A DNA stretch of 64,000 bases from G965247265 sp965247265 (GCA_965247265.1 OZ252002.1:248001-312000), one strand, 5' to 3'. Shown: positions 8,674 through 18,799, numbered from the stretch's first letter. The notes: generated by a model from the sequence alone, not told the origin. A program made the numbers and translations.

Positions 8674-9209
8674 GTTTGCTGTTGCAAATGCTCTCGTAAA
8701 AAATGAATGGCTCTAGAATAATGTGTCTTTACACTCCCTTGTGAACATTTCATTACACTTGCTGTTTCAGCAACATCCATGCCTTCCCAAGCTCGCAGTA
8801 GAAATGCTTGGCGTTGACGTGGCGATAATAGCTGAATTGCAGCATTGACATGCGCCACTGATTCGCTTAGGTCAGCCATATCTATAGGCCCCATATCTTC
8901 AGTGGGCTCATTCTGAATAGGATCAAAATCATCCTCATCGCTATTATTTGATAACCAACTCCGCCATCGGCTTTGGGTCGTATTTCTGCGATGAAAATCT
9001 AAGATGCGATTATTAAGAATTTGGTAAAACAATGGCGCCCATTGTTCTGCTGGTTTATTGGCATACTTCGTCACTAATCGCATCATTGCATCCTGAACAA
9101 TATCCAAAGCATCATCACGGTTCCTTGTCGTAAATTGCGCCATTTGAAAAGCTCGGTGCTCCACGCTCATTAGAAAGTCTTCGAGTTGCTGTGTATATGA
9201 TGTATCCAA
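8670..9209 (-). CDS. ECF-type RNA polymerase sigma factor
   Basis: The 179-residue protein has region 2 (ALDIVQDAMMRLV, then FYQILNNRILDFHRR) and region 4 (LSPRQRQAFLLRAWEGM followed by a helix-turn-helix with CSQGSVKTHYSRA), separated by an acidic linker. There is no region 1 or 3, so it is a group 4 (ECF) sigma factor. It heads the operon with DUF3619, a small acidic protein and DUF3106, all exported or membrane-bound downstream products, which points to an envelope-related response. Such genes are often self-regulated, but I could not identify the promoter. Confidence 0.92.
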   Translation of the reverse strand: MDTSYTQQLEDFLMSVEHRAFQMAQFTTRNRDDALDIVQDAMMRLVTKYANKPAEQWAPLFYQILNNRILDFHRRNTTQSRWRSWLSNNSDEDDFDPIQNEPTEDMGPIDMADLSESVAHVNAAIQLLSPRQRQAFLLRAWEGMDVAETASVMKCSQGSVKTHYSRAIHFLREHLQQQT

Positions 9210-9721
9210 ACTTTCCTCACTCTAACAGCAGCTCAAAACGTTCCTTCACCCTGCTTTGCTTCCACTCAAAAGCTTGCTACTCAAAGGCCATAAACTTATT
9301 AATGTGCATGTGCAGCATTGTAGCTGGCCGAAATTATTCCCACGGCATAAAATATGCCTCATATGCTATATAACGTCTGATGATGTTATTGGTTGACCGG
9401 TCACTCAAGCATGATGTTCCAAAGATATATAACAAAGTTGAGGTAGTTTATTCACACTTCCTGATAATTGGTCCAGATGCATTACCAAATAATTATTTTC
9501 ATCTTTATCAATTGTTTATCTATTTTTTTCAGTAGGTTATTAGATGTCATTTTGATCAAATTAGTGCGTGAGTGCTGTTTTTTTATACAAAGTAGGAACC
9601 TCATGCCAAATTATCCACATAGTTATCCACAGAATTACACTTTTATTTCAAAAATTGACATCCATTTTAAAGCTAATACATTCAAGTTGACGATGAAATA
9701 TAGTAGTGCGATACATTTGCT
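9210..9721. other. Intergenic region upstream of priA
   Basis: This 512-base gap separates the divergent ECF sigma operon and priA. The two short plus-strand ORFs in it have no coding character, and one runs straight through the DnaA boxes. The gap should hold the sigma-operon promoter at its left end and the priA promoter at its right end. Its clearest content is the tandem DnaA-box pair at 9611-9631. Confidence 0.5.
9611..9631 (+). promoter_or_regulatory. Tandem pair of consensus DnaA boxes upstream of priA
   Basis: Two exact TTATCCACA boxes lie in direct orientation at 9611-9619 and 9623-9631, separated by three bases, about 90 bases before the priA start. They are likely to bind DnaA and so could tie expression of the replication-restart helicase to DnaA level. 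Binding is inferred from the sequence match only. Confidence 0.6.
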
Positions 9722-11929
9722 ATGAATTCCCTACCAATTTTACATATTGCGCTCCCTGTTCCGCTGTATCAAAGCTTTGACTATTTAGCACCACAGGATA
9801 AATTACTGGATGAAATTAAAATTGGATCACGCGCACGCGTTTTATTTGGTAATCGAAAGCTTACAGGAATTGTAATAGGCAAATCTGATTCAAGCTCGTT
9901 TCCACAAAGTAAACTTAAAAAAGTAAATGAGATTCTCGATACACAACCTGTCTTTGATAAACTGTTACTTGAATTATTACTATGGACGGCTAGCTATTAC
10001 CAACAGCCTATTGGAGAGGTGCTGAACGCAGCCCTACCCAAGCAATTACGCCAAGGAAAGTTTATTGCCCCTTCTAGTAAGTCTGTATTCAAACTTAGCG
10101 GTTCAAGTATCGATAAATCTTCATTTAGTCGTGCGCCTAAACAACTTTTACTATACGAGTTATTAAAAAGCCATCCAAATGGTCTGGATGCAAATACCAT
10201 ATCAAATAAAGTATCTAACTGGCGGTCCACAATAAATACACTAATTAAAAAGAATCTTGTCTTAAAAACACAATGTAGCGATGCTGAAGAAAAAAACAGC
10301 CTATATAAAGAATTAAAAACTATTACATTAAATAATGATCAACAACATGCTTATAAAAAAATACTAAAAGGAATAAATAAATTCAATGCTTACTTAATTG
10401 CTGGCGTTACTGGAAGCGGCAAAACGGAAGTCTACCTTGCCTTAGCAAAAGAGATACTAGAAAAACAAAAACAAGTTCTTTTTCTTGTGCCTGAAATAGG
10501 TTTAACACCACAATTCGTAGAACGCATTGAATCCAGACTCGGCGTGCATGCTGCCTTAACACATTCGAGTTTGAATGATTCCGAACGTTCACAAACCTGG
10601 TTAGACGCTAATACAGGTAAAGCAAGAATTATTGTAGGAACACGTTCTGCCGTTTTACTACCATGCAAAAATCTTGGTTTAATTGTCGTAGATGAAGAGC
10701 ATGACGCATCTTATAAACAACAAGAAGGATTTTTATATCATGCACGTGACATAGCTATTTACAGGTCTAAATCTTTAAACATACCAATAATATTAGGTAG
10801 TGCAACACCTTCATTTGAAAGTTTGCAAAATGCTAAGTTAGGCAAATTTCAAAAACTAAATCTAAAAAAACGCGCAAAAACATCAAATCTTCCCCATTTA
10901 AAACTCATTGATTTACGTTCAAAGCCAGCTGATGACGGCTTATCTAATGAGCTTATACAAGCAATAAATACTGAAATTTCAAAAGATAATCAAGTGCTAC
11001 TATTTTTGAATCGACGAGGATATGCGCCAACCGTCCTTTGTCATGATTGTGGGAAAATAGAAGAATGTTCACGTTGTGATGCCAGGATGACATTCTATAA
11101 AAATAAAAATATTTTAAAATGCCATCATTGTTTTAAAGAGCAGATCGCCCCATCAGTTTGCACGAAGTGTGCTTCTGAAAATTTATTATTATTAGGCGAA
11201 GGCACTCAGCGTGTTGAAAACAAGCTAAAGGAGATTTTTCCGAGTACCGCCATTACCCGAATTGACCGTGATAGCACCAGGCGTAAAAATTCTTTGCACG
11301 CCAAGCTTAATGATATACGTAGCGGAAAATATAAAATCATACTTGGCACACAGATGATTTCTAAAGGCCATGATTTTCCTGGTGTCACTCTGGTTGGTAT
11401 TTTAAATATCGATCATGGCTTATTTAGTACTGATTTTCGTGCAACTGAAAAGCTTGCGCAACTAATTATTCAGGTTTCTGGGAGAGCAGGCCGAAGTTCA
11501 CTTGATGGAAAAGTATTTCTTCAAACGCATCAACCTGAGCACCCACTTCTAAATTTGCTGCTAGAAAAAGGCTATGCCGCTTTTTCTGATGAAGCACTTA
11601 AAATTCGCAAAGACTGCTCTTTACCACCCTATTCATATATGACAATGATTCGTGCACGCGCTAACCAGCAAATGACGACACAGCATTTTTTACATGCTGT
11701 TAAAAACTCTGTACTTATAAATGCATCATCAAAACTAAGTGTGATTGGCCCAATTCCTGCAACTTTAGAACGTAAAGCCGGAATCTATCAAAGCCAACTT
11801 ATTATCACCTCTCTCAGTAGAACTGCAATGCAGCTACATCTAAATAAATGGACAACAGAAATCCAACAACTTCCACTTTCAAAAAGCGTGCGCTGGAGTA
11901 TTGAAGTAGACCCGCTAGATTTAGAGTAA
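9722..11929 (+). CDS. priA: Primosomal protein N' (replication restart helicase PriA)
   Basis: The 735-residue protein has the N-terminal 3'-DNA-binding domain (ALPVPLYQSFDYL), Walker A GVTGSGKTEVYL, Walker B DEEH, helicase motifs GSATPSFES and QVSGRAGR, and an eight-cysteine zinc region (CHDCG, CSRC, CHHC, CTKC). It reloads the replisome at stalled forks. The length is normal. argS and a SPOR-domain gene follow on the same strand, the order known from Pseudomonas. Tandem DnaA boxes lie in its upstream region. Confidence 0.96.
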   Translation: MNSLPILHIALPVPLYQSFDYLAPQDKLLDEIKIGSRARVLFGNRKLTGIVIGKSDSSSFPQSKLKKVNEILDTQPVFDKLLLELLLWTASYYQQPIGEVLNAALPKQLRQGKFIAPSSKSVFKLSGSSIDKSSFSRAPKQLLLYELLKSHPNGLDANTISNKVSNWRSTINTLIKKNLVLKTQCSDAEEKNSLYKELKTITLNNDQQHAYKKILKGINKFNAYLIAGVTGSGKTEVYLALAKEILEKQKQVLFLVPEIGLTPQFVERIESRLGVHAALTHSSLNDSERSQTWLDANTGKARIIVGTRSAVLLPCKNLGLIVVDEEHDASYKQQEGFLYHARDIAIYRSKSLNIPIILGSATPSFESLQNAKLGKFQKLNLKKRAKTSNLPHLKLIDLRSKPADDGLSNELIQAINTEISKDNQVLLFLNRRGYAPTVLCHDCGKIEECSRCDARMTFYKNKNILKCHHCFKEQIAPSVCTKCASENLLLLGEGTQRVENKLKEIFPSTAITRIDRDSTRRKNSLHAKLNDIRSGKYKIILGTQMISKGHDFPGVTLVGILNIDHGLFSTDFRATEKLAQLIIQVSGRAGRSSLDGKVFLQTHQPEHPLLNLLLEKGYAAFSDEALKIRKDCSLPPYSYMTMIRARANQQMTTQHFLHAVKNSVLINASSKLSVIGPIPATLERKAGIYQSQLIITSLSRTAMQLHLNKWTTEIQQLPLSKSVRWSIEVDPLDLE

Positions 11930-12008
11930 GCTGAGATGCTTAAAACTAATGCAGGTTTTCTATATTTAAGTACAATGCAACGCCTTTGTAAGTGAGTAAT
12001 GAATCTAG

Positions 12009-13760
12009 ATGCAAAAACATATTAACAGCCTACTAATAACCGCAATTTCGGAAATGAAGTCTGTCGGAGAGCTGTTTGAGGATATAGATATTGATATCCA
12101 TATAACGCGTACAAAAAATAAATTGCATGGCGATTTTGCAAGTAATATTGCTCTTAAACTATCTAAACAAGCAGGTATATCAGCACGCGATCTTGCCGAA
12201 AAAATATTGAGCAAAATACCTGCTGATCCAGCTATTTCTAAAATTGAAATCGCAGGGCCAGGATTTCTAAATTTTTATTTACATGGTGACCACCAAGCTG
12301 ATGTATTAAATAAAATTCTCTCTCAACGCGAACGTTTTGGGCGAACAAATGTAAATTCTGGAAAGAAAATTCAGATAGAGTTTGTCTCTGCAAACCCTAC
12401 TGGTCCTTTGCATGTTGGTCACGGCCGCGGTGCTGCTTACGGCGCAACCATTGCAAACCTACTTGAGGCGACAGGCTATGACATCTATCGAGAGTACTAT
12501 GTTAATGATGCGGGACGTCAAATTGACATTCTTACGGTATCTGTTTGGCTACGATATCTAGAACTTTGCGGAGAAACGATCAACTTCCCAAGCAATGCTT
12601 ACCAAGGTGACTATATTTGGGATATTGCAGCGAGCATCCACCGCGAGCATGACAATAAGTATTTTCATTCAAATGATGCATGGATGTCAGAGTTGCCACT
12701 GGATGAACCAGAAGGAGGAGACAAAGAAAAATTTATAGATGCCATTATTAGCAATGAAAAAAAACTATTAGGCGAAAGTGGTTATGATGTATTTGAAAAT
12801 CGTTCATTAGATACCATAACCAATGACATAAAAGATGATTTAGAACTGTTTGGCGTGAAATTTGACAACTGGTATTCTGAAAAATTATTAATAACGAGTA
12901 ATAAAATCGACACTGCACTAAACGCATTAACTAAAAATGAATTTACGTATAATAAAGATGGTGCGCTTTGGTTTAGAAGCACTAAATTTGGTGACGAGAA
13001 AGATAGAGTTTTAGTACGAGAAAATGGTCAGCCCACTTATTTTGCATCTGATGTTGCTTATCATTTTGATAAGTTTGATCGTGGCTTCGATTTTCTGATT
13101 AATATTTGGGGTGCTGATCATCACGGGTACATCGCTCGCATAAATGCAGCAATAGAGGCGATTGGTAATGATCAAAAGCGCTTGCGTATTTTACTTGTAC
13201 AATTTGCAAACTTATATGAGAACGGTGAAAAGCTAACTATGTCTACTCGGTCTGGTGAATTCGTTACATTGCGCCAATTAAGAAAACAAGTCGGTAAGGA
13301 CGCTGCTCGATTTTTCTATGTAATGAGAAAATGTGAGCAACATTTAGATTTTGATTTAGATTTAGCTACCTCCCAATCACAAGATAACCCTGTATATTAC
13401 GTCCAATATGCTCATGCAAGGATAAGTAGTATATTTGAGCAAGTGAGCGATACACAGAACGATGAAATTTCTAACGCAGATCTCTCATTGCTTACGCAAG
13501 AACAAGAAAAAGATTTGATAAAATCCTTGAATATGTTTCCTGAGAAAGTGCTTATTGCAGCCGAACAGCTTGCTCCACACACGATTGTAAATTACCTGCG
13601 AGAGCTCGCTACAGCATTTCACAGTTTTTATAATGCACATCAAGTATTAGTAGATGAACTTGCGCTTAGATACGCAAGACTAAAATTAATCAAAGCCTCG
13701 CAAATTGTGTTACACAATGGCTTAGCATTGATTGATGTCAGTGCGCCAAAAAAAATGTAG
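12009..13760 (+). CDS. argS: Arginine--tRNA ligase
   Basis: The 583-residue class I synthetase has an N-terminal tRNA-binding domain (HGDFASNIALKLSK), the HIGH-type motif in GPLHVGHGRGAAYG, an active-site stretch WGADHHGYIARI, and a KMSKS-equivalent written as KLTMSTRSGEF. The C-terminal anticodon-binding domain contains YVQYAHARISSI. It charges tRNA-Arg in the cytoplasm. It follows priA by 79 bases and is followed after 8 bases by the SPOR gene, so the three are probably one operon. Confidence 0.96.
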   Translation: MQKHINSLLITAISEMKSVGELFEDIDIDIHITRTKNKLHGDFASNIALKLSKQAGISARDLAEKILSKIPADPAISKIEIAGPGFLNFYLHGDHQADVLNKILSQRERFGRTNVNSGKKIQIEFVSANPTGPLHVGHGRGAAYGATIANLLEATGYDIYREYYVNDAGRQIDILTVSVWLRYLELCGETINFPSNAYQGDYIWDIAASIHREHDNKYFHSNDAWMSELPLDEPEGGDKEKFIDAIISNEKKLLGESGYDVFENRSLDTITNDIKDDLELFGVKFDNWYSEKLLITSNKIDTALNALTKNEFTYNKDGALWFRSTKFGDEKDRVLVRENGQPTYFASDVAYHFDKFDRGFDFLINIWGADHHGYIARINAAIEAIGNDQKRLRILLVQFANLYENGEKLTMSTRSGEFVTLRQLRKQVGKDAARFFYVMRKCEQHLDFDLDLATSQSQDNPVYYVQYAHARISSIFEQVSDTQNDEISNADLSLLTQEQEKDLIKSLNMFPEKVLIAAEQLAPHTIVNYLRELATAFHSFYNAHQVLVDELALRYARLKLIKASQIVLHNGLALIDVSAPKKM

Positions 13761-13768
13761 GTTAATAT

Positions 13769-14311
13769 ATGGCACGTAAATCTAAACGATCATCGAAAAA
13801 TACTTCAAGTATATTGCCTGCTTGGATTTGGCTTACATTAGGTACACTCATAGGACTAGGTATCGCTATGTTCACTCGAATTAATGAGCGCTATACGGAA
13901 GATGTGCAAATAACATCTGAAAAACAGCAAAATGAAGTGTGTGCCAAAGAAGTAAATACCAAGCGTAAATTCGATTTTTATACCTTGCTTCCAGAATTAG
14001 AAATTGTCATTCCAGAAGAAGAAACACGACTGCCTAAAAACAAAACAATAATTAACAAAGAAAATACGACGTACCAAGGCGGGTACTTATTACAAGCGGG
14101 TTCTTTTCAAAAACTTAACGAGGCAGATAGTCTTAAGGCTAAACTAGCATTATTAGGTGTGGAAGCGAACATACAGTCTGTTAATGTTAATAACACAACT
14201 TGGCATCGTGTAAGAATAGGTCCGTCCAACGATCGCCAAGCCCTTGAGCAATTAAGAAAGCGGCTGCATGAAAATCGTATAGATACAATGTTACTGCAAG
14301 CTAAACAATAA
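13769..14311 (+). CDS. SPOR domain membrane protein (FtsN-like)
   Basis: The 180-residue protein has a short basic cytoplasmic tail (RKSKRSSKN), one membrane span (LPAWIWLTLGTLIGLGIAM), a linker, and a C-terminal SPOR domain (YLLQAGSFQKLNEADSLKAK to the IGPSNDRQAL turn). SPOR domains bind septal peptidoglycan lacking stem peptides. The position after priA-argS is that of the FtsN-like protein in Pseudomonas. It is shorter than E. coli FtsN and lacks an obvious long helical repeat region, so I do not assign the symbol. Confidence 0.85.
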   Translation: MARKSKRSSKNTSSILPAWIWLTLGTLIGLGIAMFTRINERYTEDVQITSEKQQNEVCAKEVNTKRKFDFYTLLPELEIVIPEEETRLPKNKTIINKENTTYQGGYLLQAGSFQKLNEADSLKAKLALLGVEANIQSVNVNNTTWHRVRIGPSNDRQALEQLRKRLHENRIDTMLLQAKQ

Positions 14312-14336
14312 ATATTTTTAAATCTTTTTACTCACT

Positions 14337-16150
14337 TTATGCGCCTAAAGATGCATATATTTTTTCAATGTCATTTGAAAATCTTTCTAGTATTTGTGCA
14401 CGTTTAATTTTTAAAGTTGGTGTAAGTAATCCATTTTCTAACGTCCACGAATCCAAGTACAAACACACTCTACGAATTTGCGCATAACCTGGAAATTCTT
14501 TCAGACTTGCCGATATATGCTTAAGAACAATCTTTTGCGCAGCAGGTATATTTAGATTGCCTGTTATCTTTGCATCTAAACTTTTTCTGACACCAATTTT
14601 TTCCATTCGCTTTCATTTAAAACCACCAAGGCTGCAAGAAATGGTCTGCCTTCACCCAAAATCATAATTTGGTCAACCAACGCATTGGCGCAAATTGCGC
14701 CTTCCATATCTTGTGGCGAAACTTTTTCTGCACTCGCCAACACAATAATATCTTTGATTCTACCAGTTATATAAAGGTAACCATCTTTGCTTATTGTTGC
14801 GATATCTCCAGTATGCAACCAACCGTCACTGTCAATAATTTCATCTGTTGCCATTTTATTATTATAGTAACCTAGCATTACAGATTCACTGCGTGTGCAC
14901 AGCTCGCCCTTTTCTTTTAATTTTGTTTCAATACCTGGTAAAACTTTTCCGATACTAAACGGGTCATTATCATCAGGACGACCTACGCTTATCGTTGGAC
15001 TGCATTCTGTCATGCCATATCCTTGGAAGATTGGTACACCTAAACTAATAAAAAATTTTGCAATGGATTTATTAAGTGCTGCACCACCTGCAATGGCATA
15101 ACGCAATCTACCGCCAAGTCTTTCGTTAATCTTGCTTGCAACTAATTTATTTAATATTGGCCAGAATAATAAACTAAAATGCCAATTTCTTTCGCCTGCA
15201 TCGTGCTGATAACGCTGCCAACCCACATACTGCGCCCAACAAAAAATCTTTTGTTTAATTGATGATTGATGTTTTATAGAACTAAGCACTTTTGAATATA
15301 TCGTTTCATAAATACGCGGCACAGAAATTAGTATGGTTGGGCGAACAGTTTGTATATCTTCAGCTAAATGTTGTATAGAACGTGCAAAACAAACTTTAGA
15401 ATTAGCCATCATTGGCATATAACAGCCGCCTGTGCGTTCTAATGTATGCGACAAAGGCAAGAACGATAAGAACACATCATCCTCATAAAATTCACCACAA
15501 TGTAACGCTGCGTATGCATTAGAAAGAATATTTTTGTGACTCAACATGACGCCTTTTGGGCGCCCTGTAGTTCCTGATGTATATACTATAGTTGCAAGTT
15601 CGTTTGCATCATCAGGTAATGATTGATACTTATCACTTAAACACCCATCTATCCAATCTTGTTTTTGTACGAGCAAACTACCGAGAGCGTATTCTTGCGA
15701 TACAGATTCGATGCTAATAACACGCTGCAATGATTCAAGAATTGAATTAACTTGCAACAGCTCATTCCATTGTCGCTGATTTTGAATAAGCATCAACTTT
15801 ATTTCAGCATCTTGAATAATATAGGCGATGTTTTCAGCTCTATCATTCGTGTACAATGGCACAGTAACCAGACCTAACCCCATAGCTGCAATATCAAATA
15901 TTATCCAGTCGGGGCAATTACGCAGCATGATGGCTACACGGTCCCCTTTTGAAAGATTTTCTTGTTGCAGTGCTAATTGAACATTTGCTGCATGTTGCGC
16001 CACTTGACTCCAACTCATGCTAAGCCAAGTTTGTTTTTTGTCCTCAAAATATCCATATGCATCGGAGTCAAACGATTTTGCTAGACGTGTTGTTAATAGA
16101 CCTGGCAAGGTTTTTGCAATTTCGGGTTTAATGTAGTCAACAGCAGCCAT
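14337..16150 (-). pseudogene. Long-chain fatty-acid--CoA ligase, frameshifted near the C-terminus
   Basis: The first 524 residues (16150 to 14576) hold an AMP-binding enzyme with P-loop-like YTSGTTGRPKGVMLSHKN, GYGMTECSP, WLHTGDIA and a GRIKDIIVLASAEKVSP segment. The frame then stops just after NESEWKKLVSEKV. The remaining family C-terminus (FPGYAQIRRV, ENGLLTPTLKIKR) continues in another frame from 14606 to 14337. One added base in a T-run on the plus strand (T6 at 14597-14602 or T5 at 14582-14586) would restore a single protein of about 600 residues. This may be a true inactivating indel, a homopolymer sequencing error or slippage. The enzyme would activate long fatty acids to acyl-CoA. Confidence 0.82.
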
Positions 16151-16329
16151 CGTAAGAAAACATATGGATATAATTTAAGACAAAAATAACAGCAAAGGGT
16201 TATTACTTTTGCTTATTATAATTATTACTATACATATTAAAATATAAATAATCTTATAATTTGGGGTTGATTTACATCCCTTTCACCCTTATATATAAAG
16301 CTATTCATTAAAATTATTATCTATTTAGC

Positions 16330-17379
16330 ATGCCAGAAACATCTAGCGAATTTGCAATACCCTTAAAAGGAATCCCTGAAACAGCAGTGATTCTATCTAA
16401 TTTGCCTGTATATTCTGAAGAACAAAAAAATGAAAAGATTGAAAATATAAAACGTCTTTTAAATCAAGAAAATGCTGTCTTGGTTGCACACTACTATACA
16501 AGTCAGGAATTACAAATGATTACGGAAGAAACAGGTGGGTGTATTTCTGACTCTCTTGAAATGGCGCGCTTTGGAAACCATCATCCTGCAACTACTTTAA
16601 TCGTGGCAGGTGTTCGATTTATGGGAGAAACAGCTAAAATATTAAGTCCTGAAAAGCGAGTATTAATACCTACACTAGAGGCAACGTGCTCTTTAGATTT
16701 AGGCTGTCCTGCAAAAGAGTTCCGTGAGTTCTGCGATCAATATCCTAATCATGAAGTTGTTGTGTATGCCAATACCAGTGCCGAAGTAAAAGCTCGTGCA
16801 GATTGGATTGTAACATCAAGCATTGCGGTAAAAGTAGTTTCACATTTAATGGATCAGGGCAAAAAAATAGTGTGGGCGCCTGATAAGCACCTAGGCCGAT
16901 ATATTGAAAGAGTAACGGGTGCAAAAATGGTGCTATGGCAAGGAGCTTGCATTGTCCATGAAGAATTTAAAGCACGTGCATTAGGTGAATTAATGGAACA
17001 GCATCCAGATGCAGGAATATTAGTGCACCCAGAATCACCAGCTGCGGTAATAGATATTGCAGATGTAGTCGGTTCAACATCAGCATTAATCAAAGCAGCC
17101 AAAGAACTGCCTCATCATTCTTTCATCGTTGCCACAGACAATCGAATTTTCTATAAGATGAAACAAGCAGCACCTAATAAAAAGTTTATCGAGGCCCCTA
17201 CTGCTGGTGAAGGTGCGACGTGCAAAAGTTGTGCGCACTGCCCATGGATGGCAATGAACGGCTTACATAACCTCGAAGCTGTCCTAATGTCCGGTGAAAA
17301 TGAAATCATAGTAGAAGAAAAAATCCGTAAAAAAGCGTATCGCTCTACCCGACGTATGCTAGATTTTGTGGCTCACTAA
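16330..17379 (+). CDS. nadA: Quinolinate synthase
   Basis: The 349-residue protein has the NadA signatures: LVAHYYTSQELQ, GGCISDSLEMARFG, GVRFMGETAKIL, and the three cysteine positions that bind the 4Fe-4S cluster (C120 in EATCSLDLGCP, C207 in QGACIVHEEF, C304 in CAHCPWMAMN). It condenses iminoaspartate with dihydroxyacetone phosphate in de novo NAD synthesis. The upstream gap is shared with the divergent acyl-CoA ligase. No nadB or nadC is in the window. Confidence 0.96.
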   Translation: MPETSSEFAIPLKGIPETAVILSNLPVYSEEQKNEKIENIKRLLNQENAVLVAHYYTSQELQMITEETGGCISDSLEMARFGNHHPATTLIVAGVRFMGETAKILSPEKRVLIPTLEATCSLDLGCPAKEFREFCDQYPNHEVVVYANTSAEVKARADWIVTSSIAVKVVSHLMDQGKKIVWAPDKHLGRYIERVTGAKMVLWQGACIVHEEFKARALGELMEQHPDAGILVHPESPAAVIDIADVVGSTSALIKAAKELPHHSFIVATDNRIFYKMKQAAPNKKFIEAPTAGEGATCKSCAHCPWMAMNGLHNLEAVLMSGENEIIVEEKIRKKAYRSTRRMLDFVAH

Positions 17380-17422
17380 ATATGGCCCTTGCCCGATAAA
17401 TTCCAAAATTCTTAGTTTCGTC

Positions 17423-17443
17423 GCCCCTTAGCGCCTTTGGGGC
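17423..17443 (+). terminator. Hairpin after nadA, possible terminator
   Basis: GCCCC and GGGGC form a 5-bp GC stem with an 11-base loop about 44 bases past the nadA stop. The nearest T-run starts about 14 bases further on, so this is at best a weak intrinsic terminator. Confidence 0.3.
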
Positions 17444-17532
17444 ATCTCGGCCTAAATTTTTAGTCAAAGTTCACGCAAGATCAGACATTAATAGCTGGTA
17501 GAAGCTTGTTATAGCCTCCCAAATACATAATT

Positions 17533-18732
17533 ATGACCGCAGCACAAGCTAGTACAAAATTTGAAACCACCCTATCACTGAAGCAGTTTCTCAAACTACT
17601 TCAAACGCTCCCTGCATCCCGTATTTCTGAGCTTCATATTGAGCAATTGCCTAATAATATTCCTGCTGATATCAGTGAAAAAGTACCTATCGCATCACGC
17701 AGTGCTGTTGATGATTTGATCATGGAAGCTAATTCATTCCACCTTAAAAGAAGGATGCGTGATCAAGAAACTTACGGTGACCAAGTAGTAGGCGCATTAG
17801 ATAAAGCAAGAACAACGTCTGGTTCAGCTAACTTACGTGTGTTTAAGAATAAAATTCTTGTGCTTGTTGATATGTTACAAGCAGCTCAAAAAGGATCAAA
17901 AAAAGTCAGCAATGCTACGTTCGTCAAACACATTGGTGCCATAAACAATTTACTTATTGACGTAAGAAGTGAAACGATTCAACTACATGAAAATCTAGCC
18001 ATTCTTGAAAAAACAAAATCTGTTAATGAAGACGATGAAGAACGTTTATCAAATTCTATTCAATTATTGCAAAAACAAACGACGTCTGTTGGGAAAATTC
18101 TATCTGAATACTATATTTTGCGTTTAAAAGTGTTGGCACGTGCCATACATCAAAAACGAAAACTAATTGAGACTCGCGAAGAAACCACAAGGGATAAACA
18201 AGAAAAACTTGATATTCTTCGAGAGCAACTACATGAAGCGCAAACATTGTGGAAACGCACAATGAAACGCAAACAAACCAAAGATGAAATAAAAGAGATT
18301 CAACAAGAAATATATGATTTAGTTAATCAAATCAAAGCGGGTGAAGTGGTAATTGCAGAGGATGATCTAATTTTATGGCTAGATGCAATTGTTGAAGCAA
18401 CTTTAAACGAAGAGTCGAAACAGCGTGTTTCTAACTCTCTACGGCAAGCACGTATCTCTCTTTATTATTTACTTAACAAATTTTGCGCTGCACAGGAAGC
18501 ATCAGCTCTGCAAATTGCACAAAATCCATTTATACAGGTTGACCCAGAAAAAGCAATAAAATTTGTACTACTTTCAGAACAATTTATTCTTAATTACTTT
18601 ACTAAGAAGAAAAATACAGCAACTGCATGGCTAAGTGGTGCAGCTGAATCGAAAATTGCAGAGCTTGATCAATTACAAAAAGATATTCTTGTTGAACTGC
18701 GACGCGCCAGCAAGACTATGTTCAAGCTATAA
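17533..18732 (+). CDS. Hypothetical coiled-coil protein
   Basis: I do not recognise this 399-residue protein. It has no signal peptide or membrane segment. Residues about 140 to 280 are rich in heptad-like charged helices (LETREETTRDKQEKLDI and the QTKDEIKEIQQEIYDL stretch) and should form a long coiled coil. The C-terminal part (ISLYYLLNKF, FVLLSEQFILNYF) looks like a compact helical domain. It stands alone between nadA and a convergent membrane gene. Codon use looks like its neighbours, so it is probably native. A cytoplasmic scaffold or structural role is possible but is only a guess. Confidence 0.7.
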   Translation: MTAAQASTKFETTLSLKQFLKLLQTLPASRISELHIEQLPNNIPADISEKVPIASRSAVDDLIMEANSFHLKRRMRDQETYGDQVVGALDKARTTSGSANLRVFKNKILVLVDMLQAAQKGSKKVSNATFVKHIGAINNLLIDVRSETIQLHENLAILEKTKSVNEDDEERLSNSIQLLQKQTTSVGKILSEYYILRLKVLARAIHQKRKLIETREETTRDKQEKLDILREQLHEAQTLWKRTMKRKQTKDEIKEIQQEIYDLVNQIKAGEVVIAEDDLILWLDAIVEATLNEESKQRVSNSLRQARISLYYLLNKFCAAQEASALQIAQNPFIQVDPEKAIKFVLLSEQFILNYFTKKKNTATAWLSGAAESKIAELDQLQKDILVELRRASKTMFKL

Positions 18733-18799
18733 GCTATAGATTATATATAACTCGAAATTTCCTCGCCATACAATCTCAGCTGCATAATATTTATGCCTA

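Noticed and set aside
9468..9725. 85-codon open frame before priA
   Set aside because: It runs through the DnaA-box pair, has a composition like non-coding AT-rich DNA, and overlaps the priA start.
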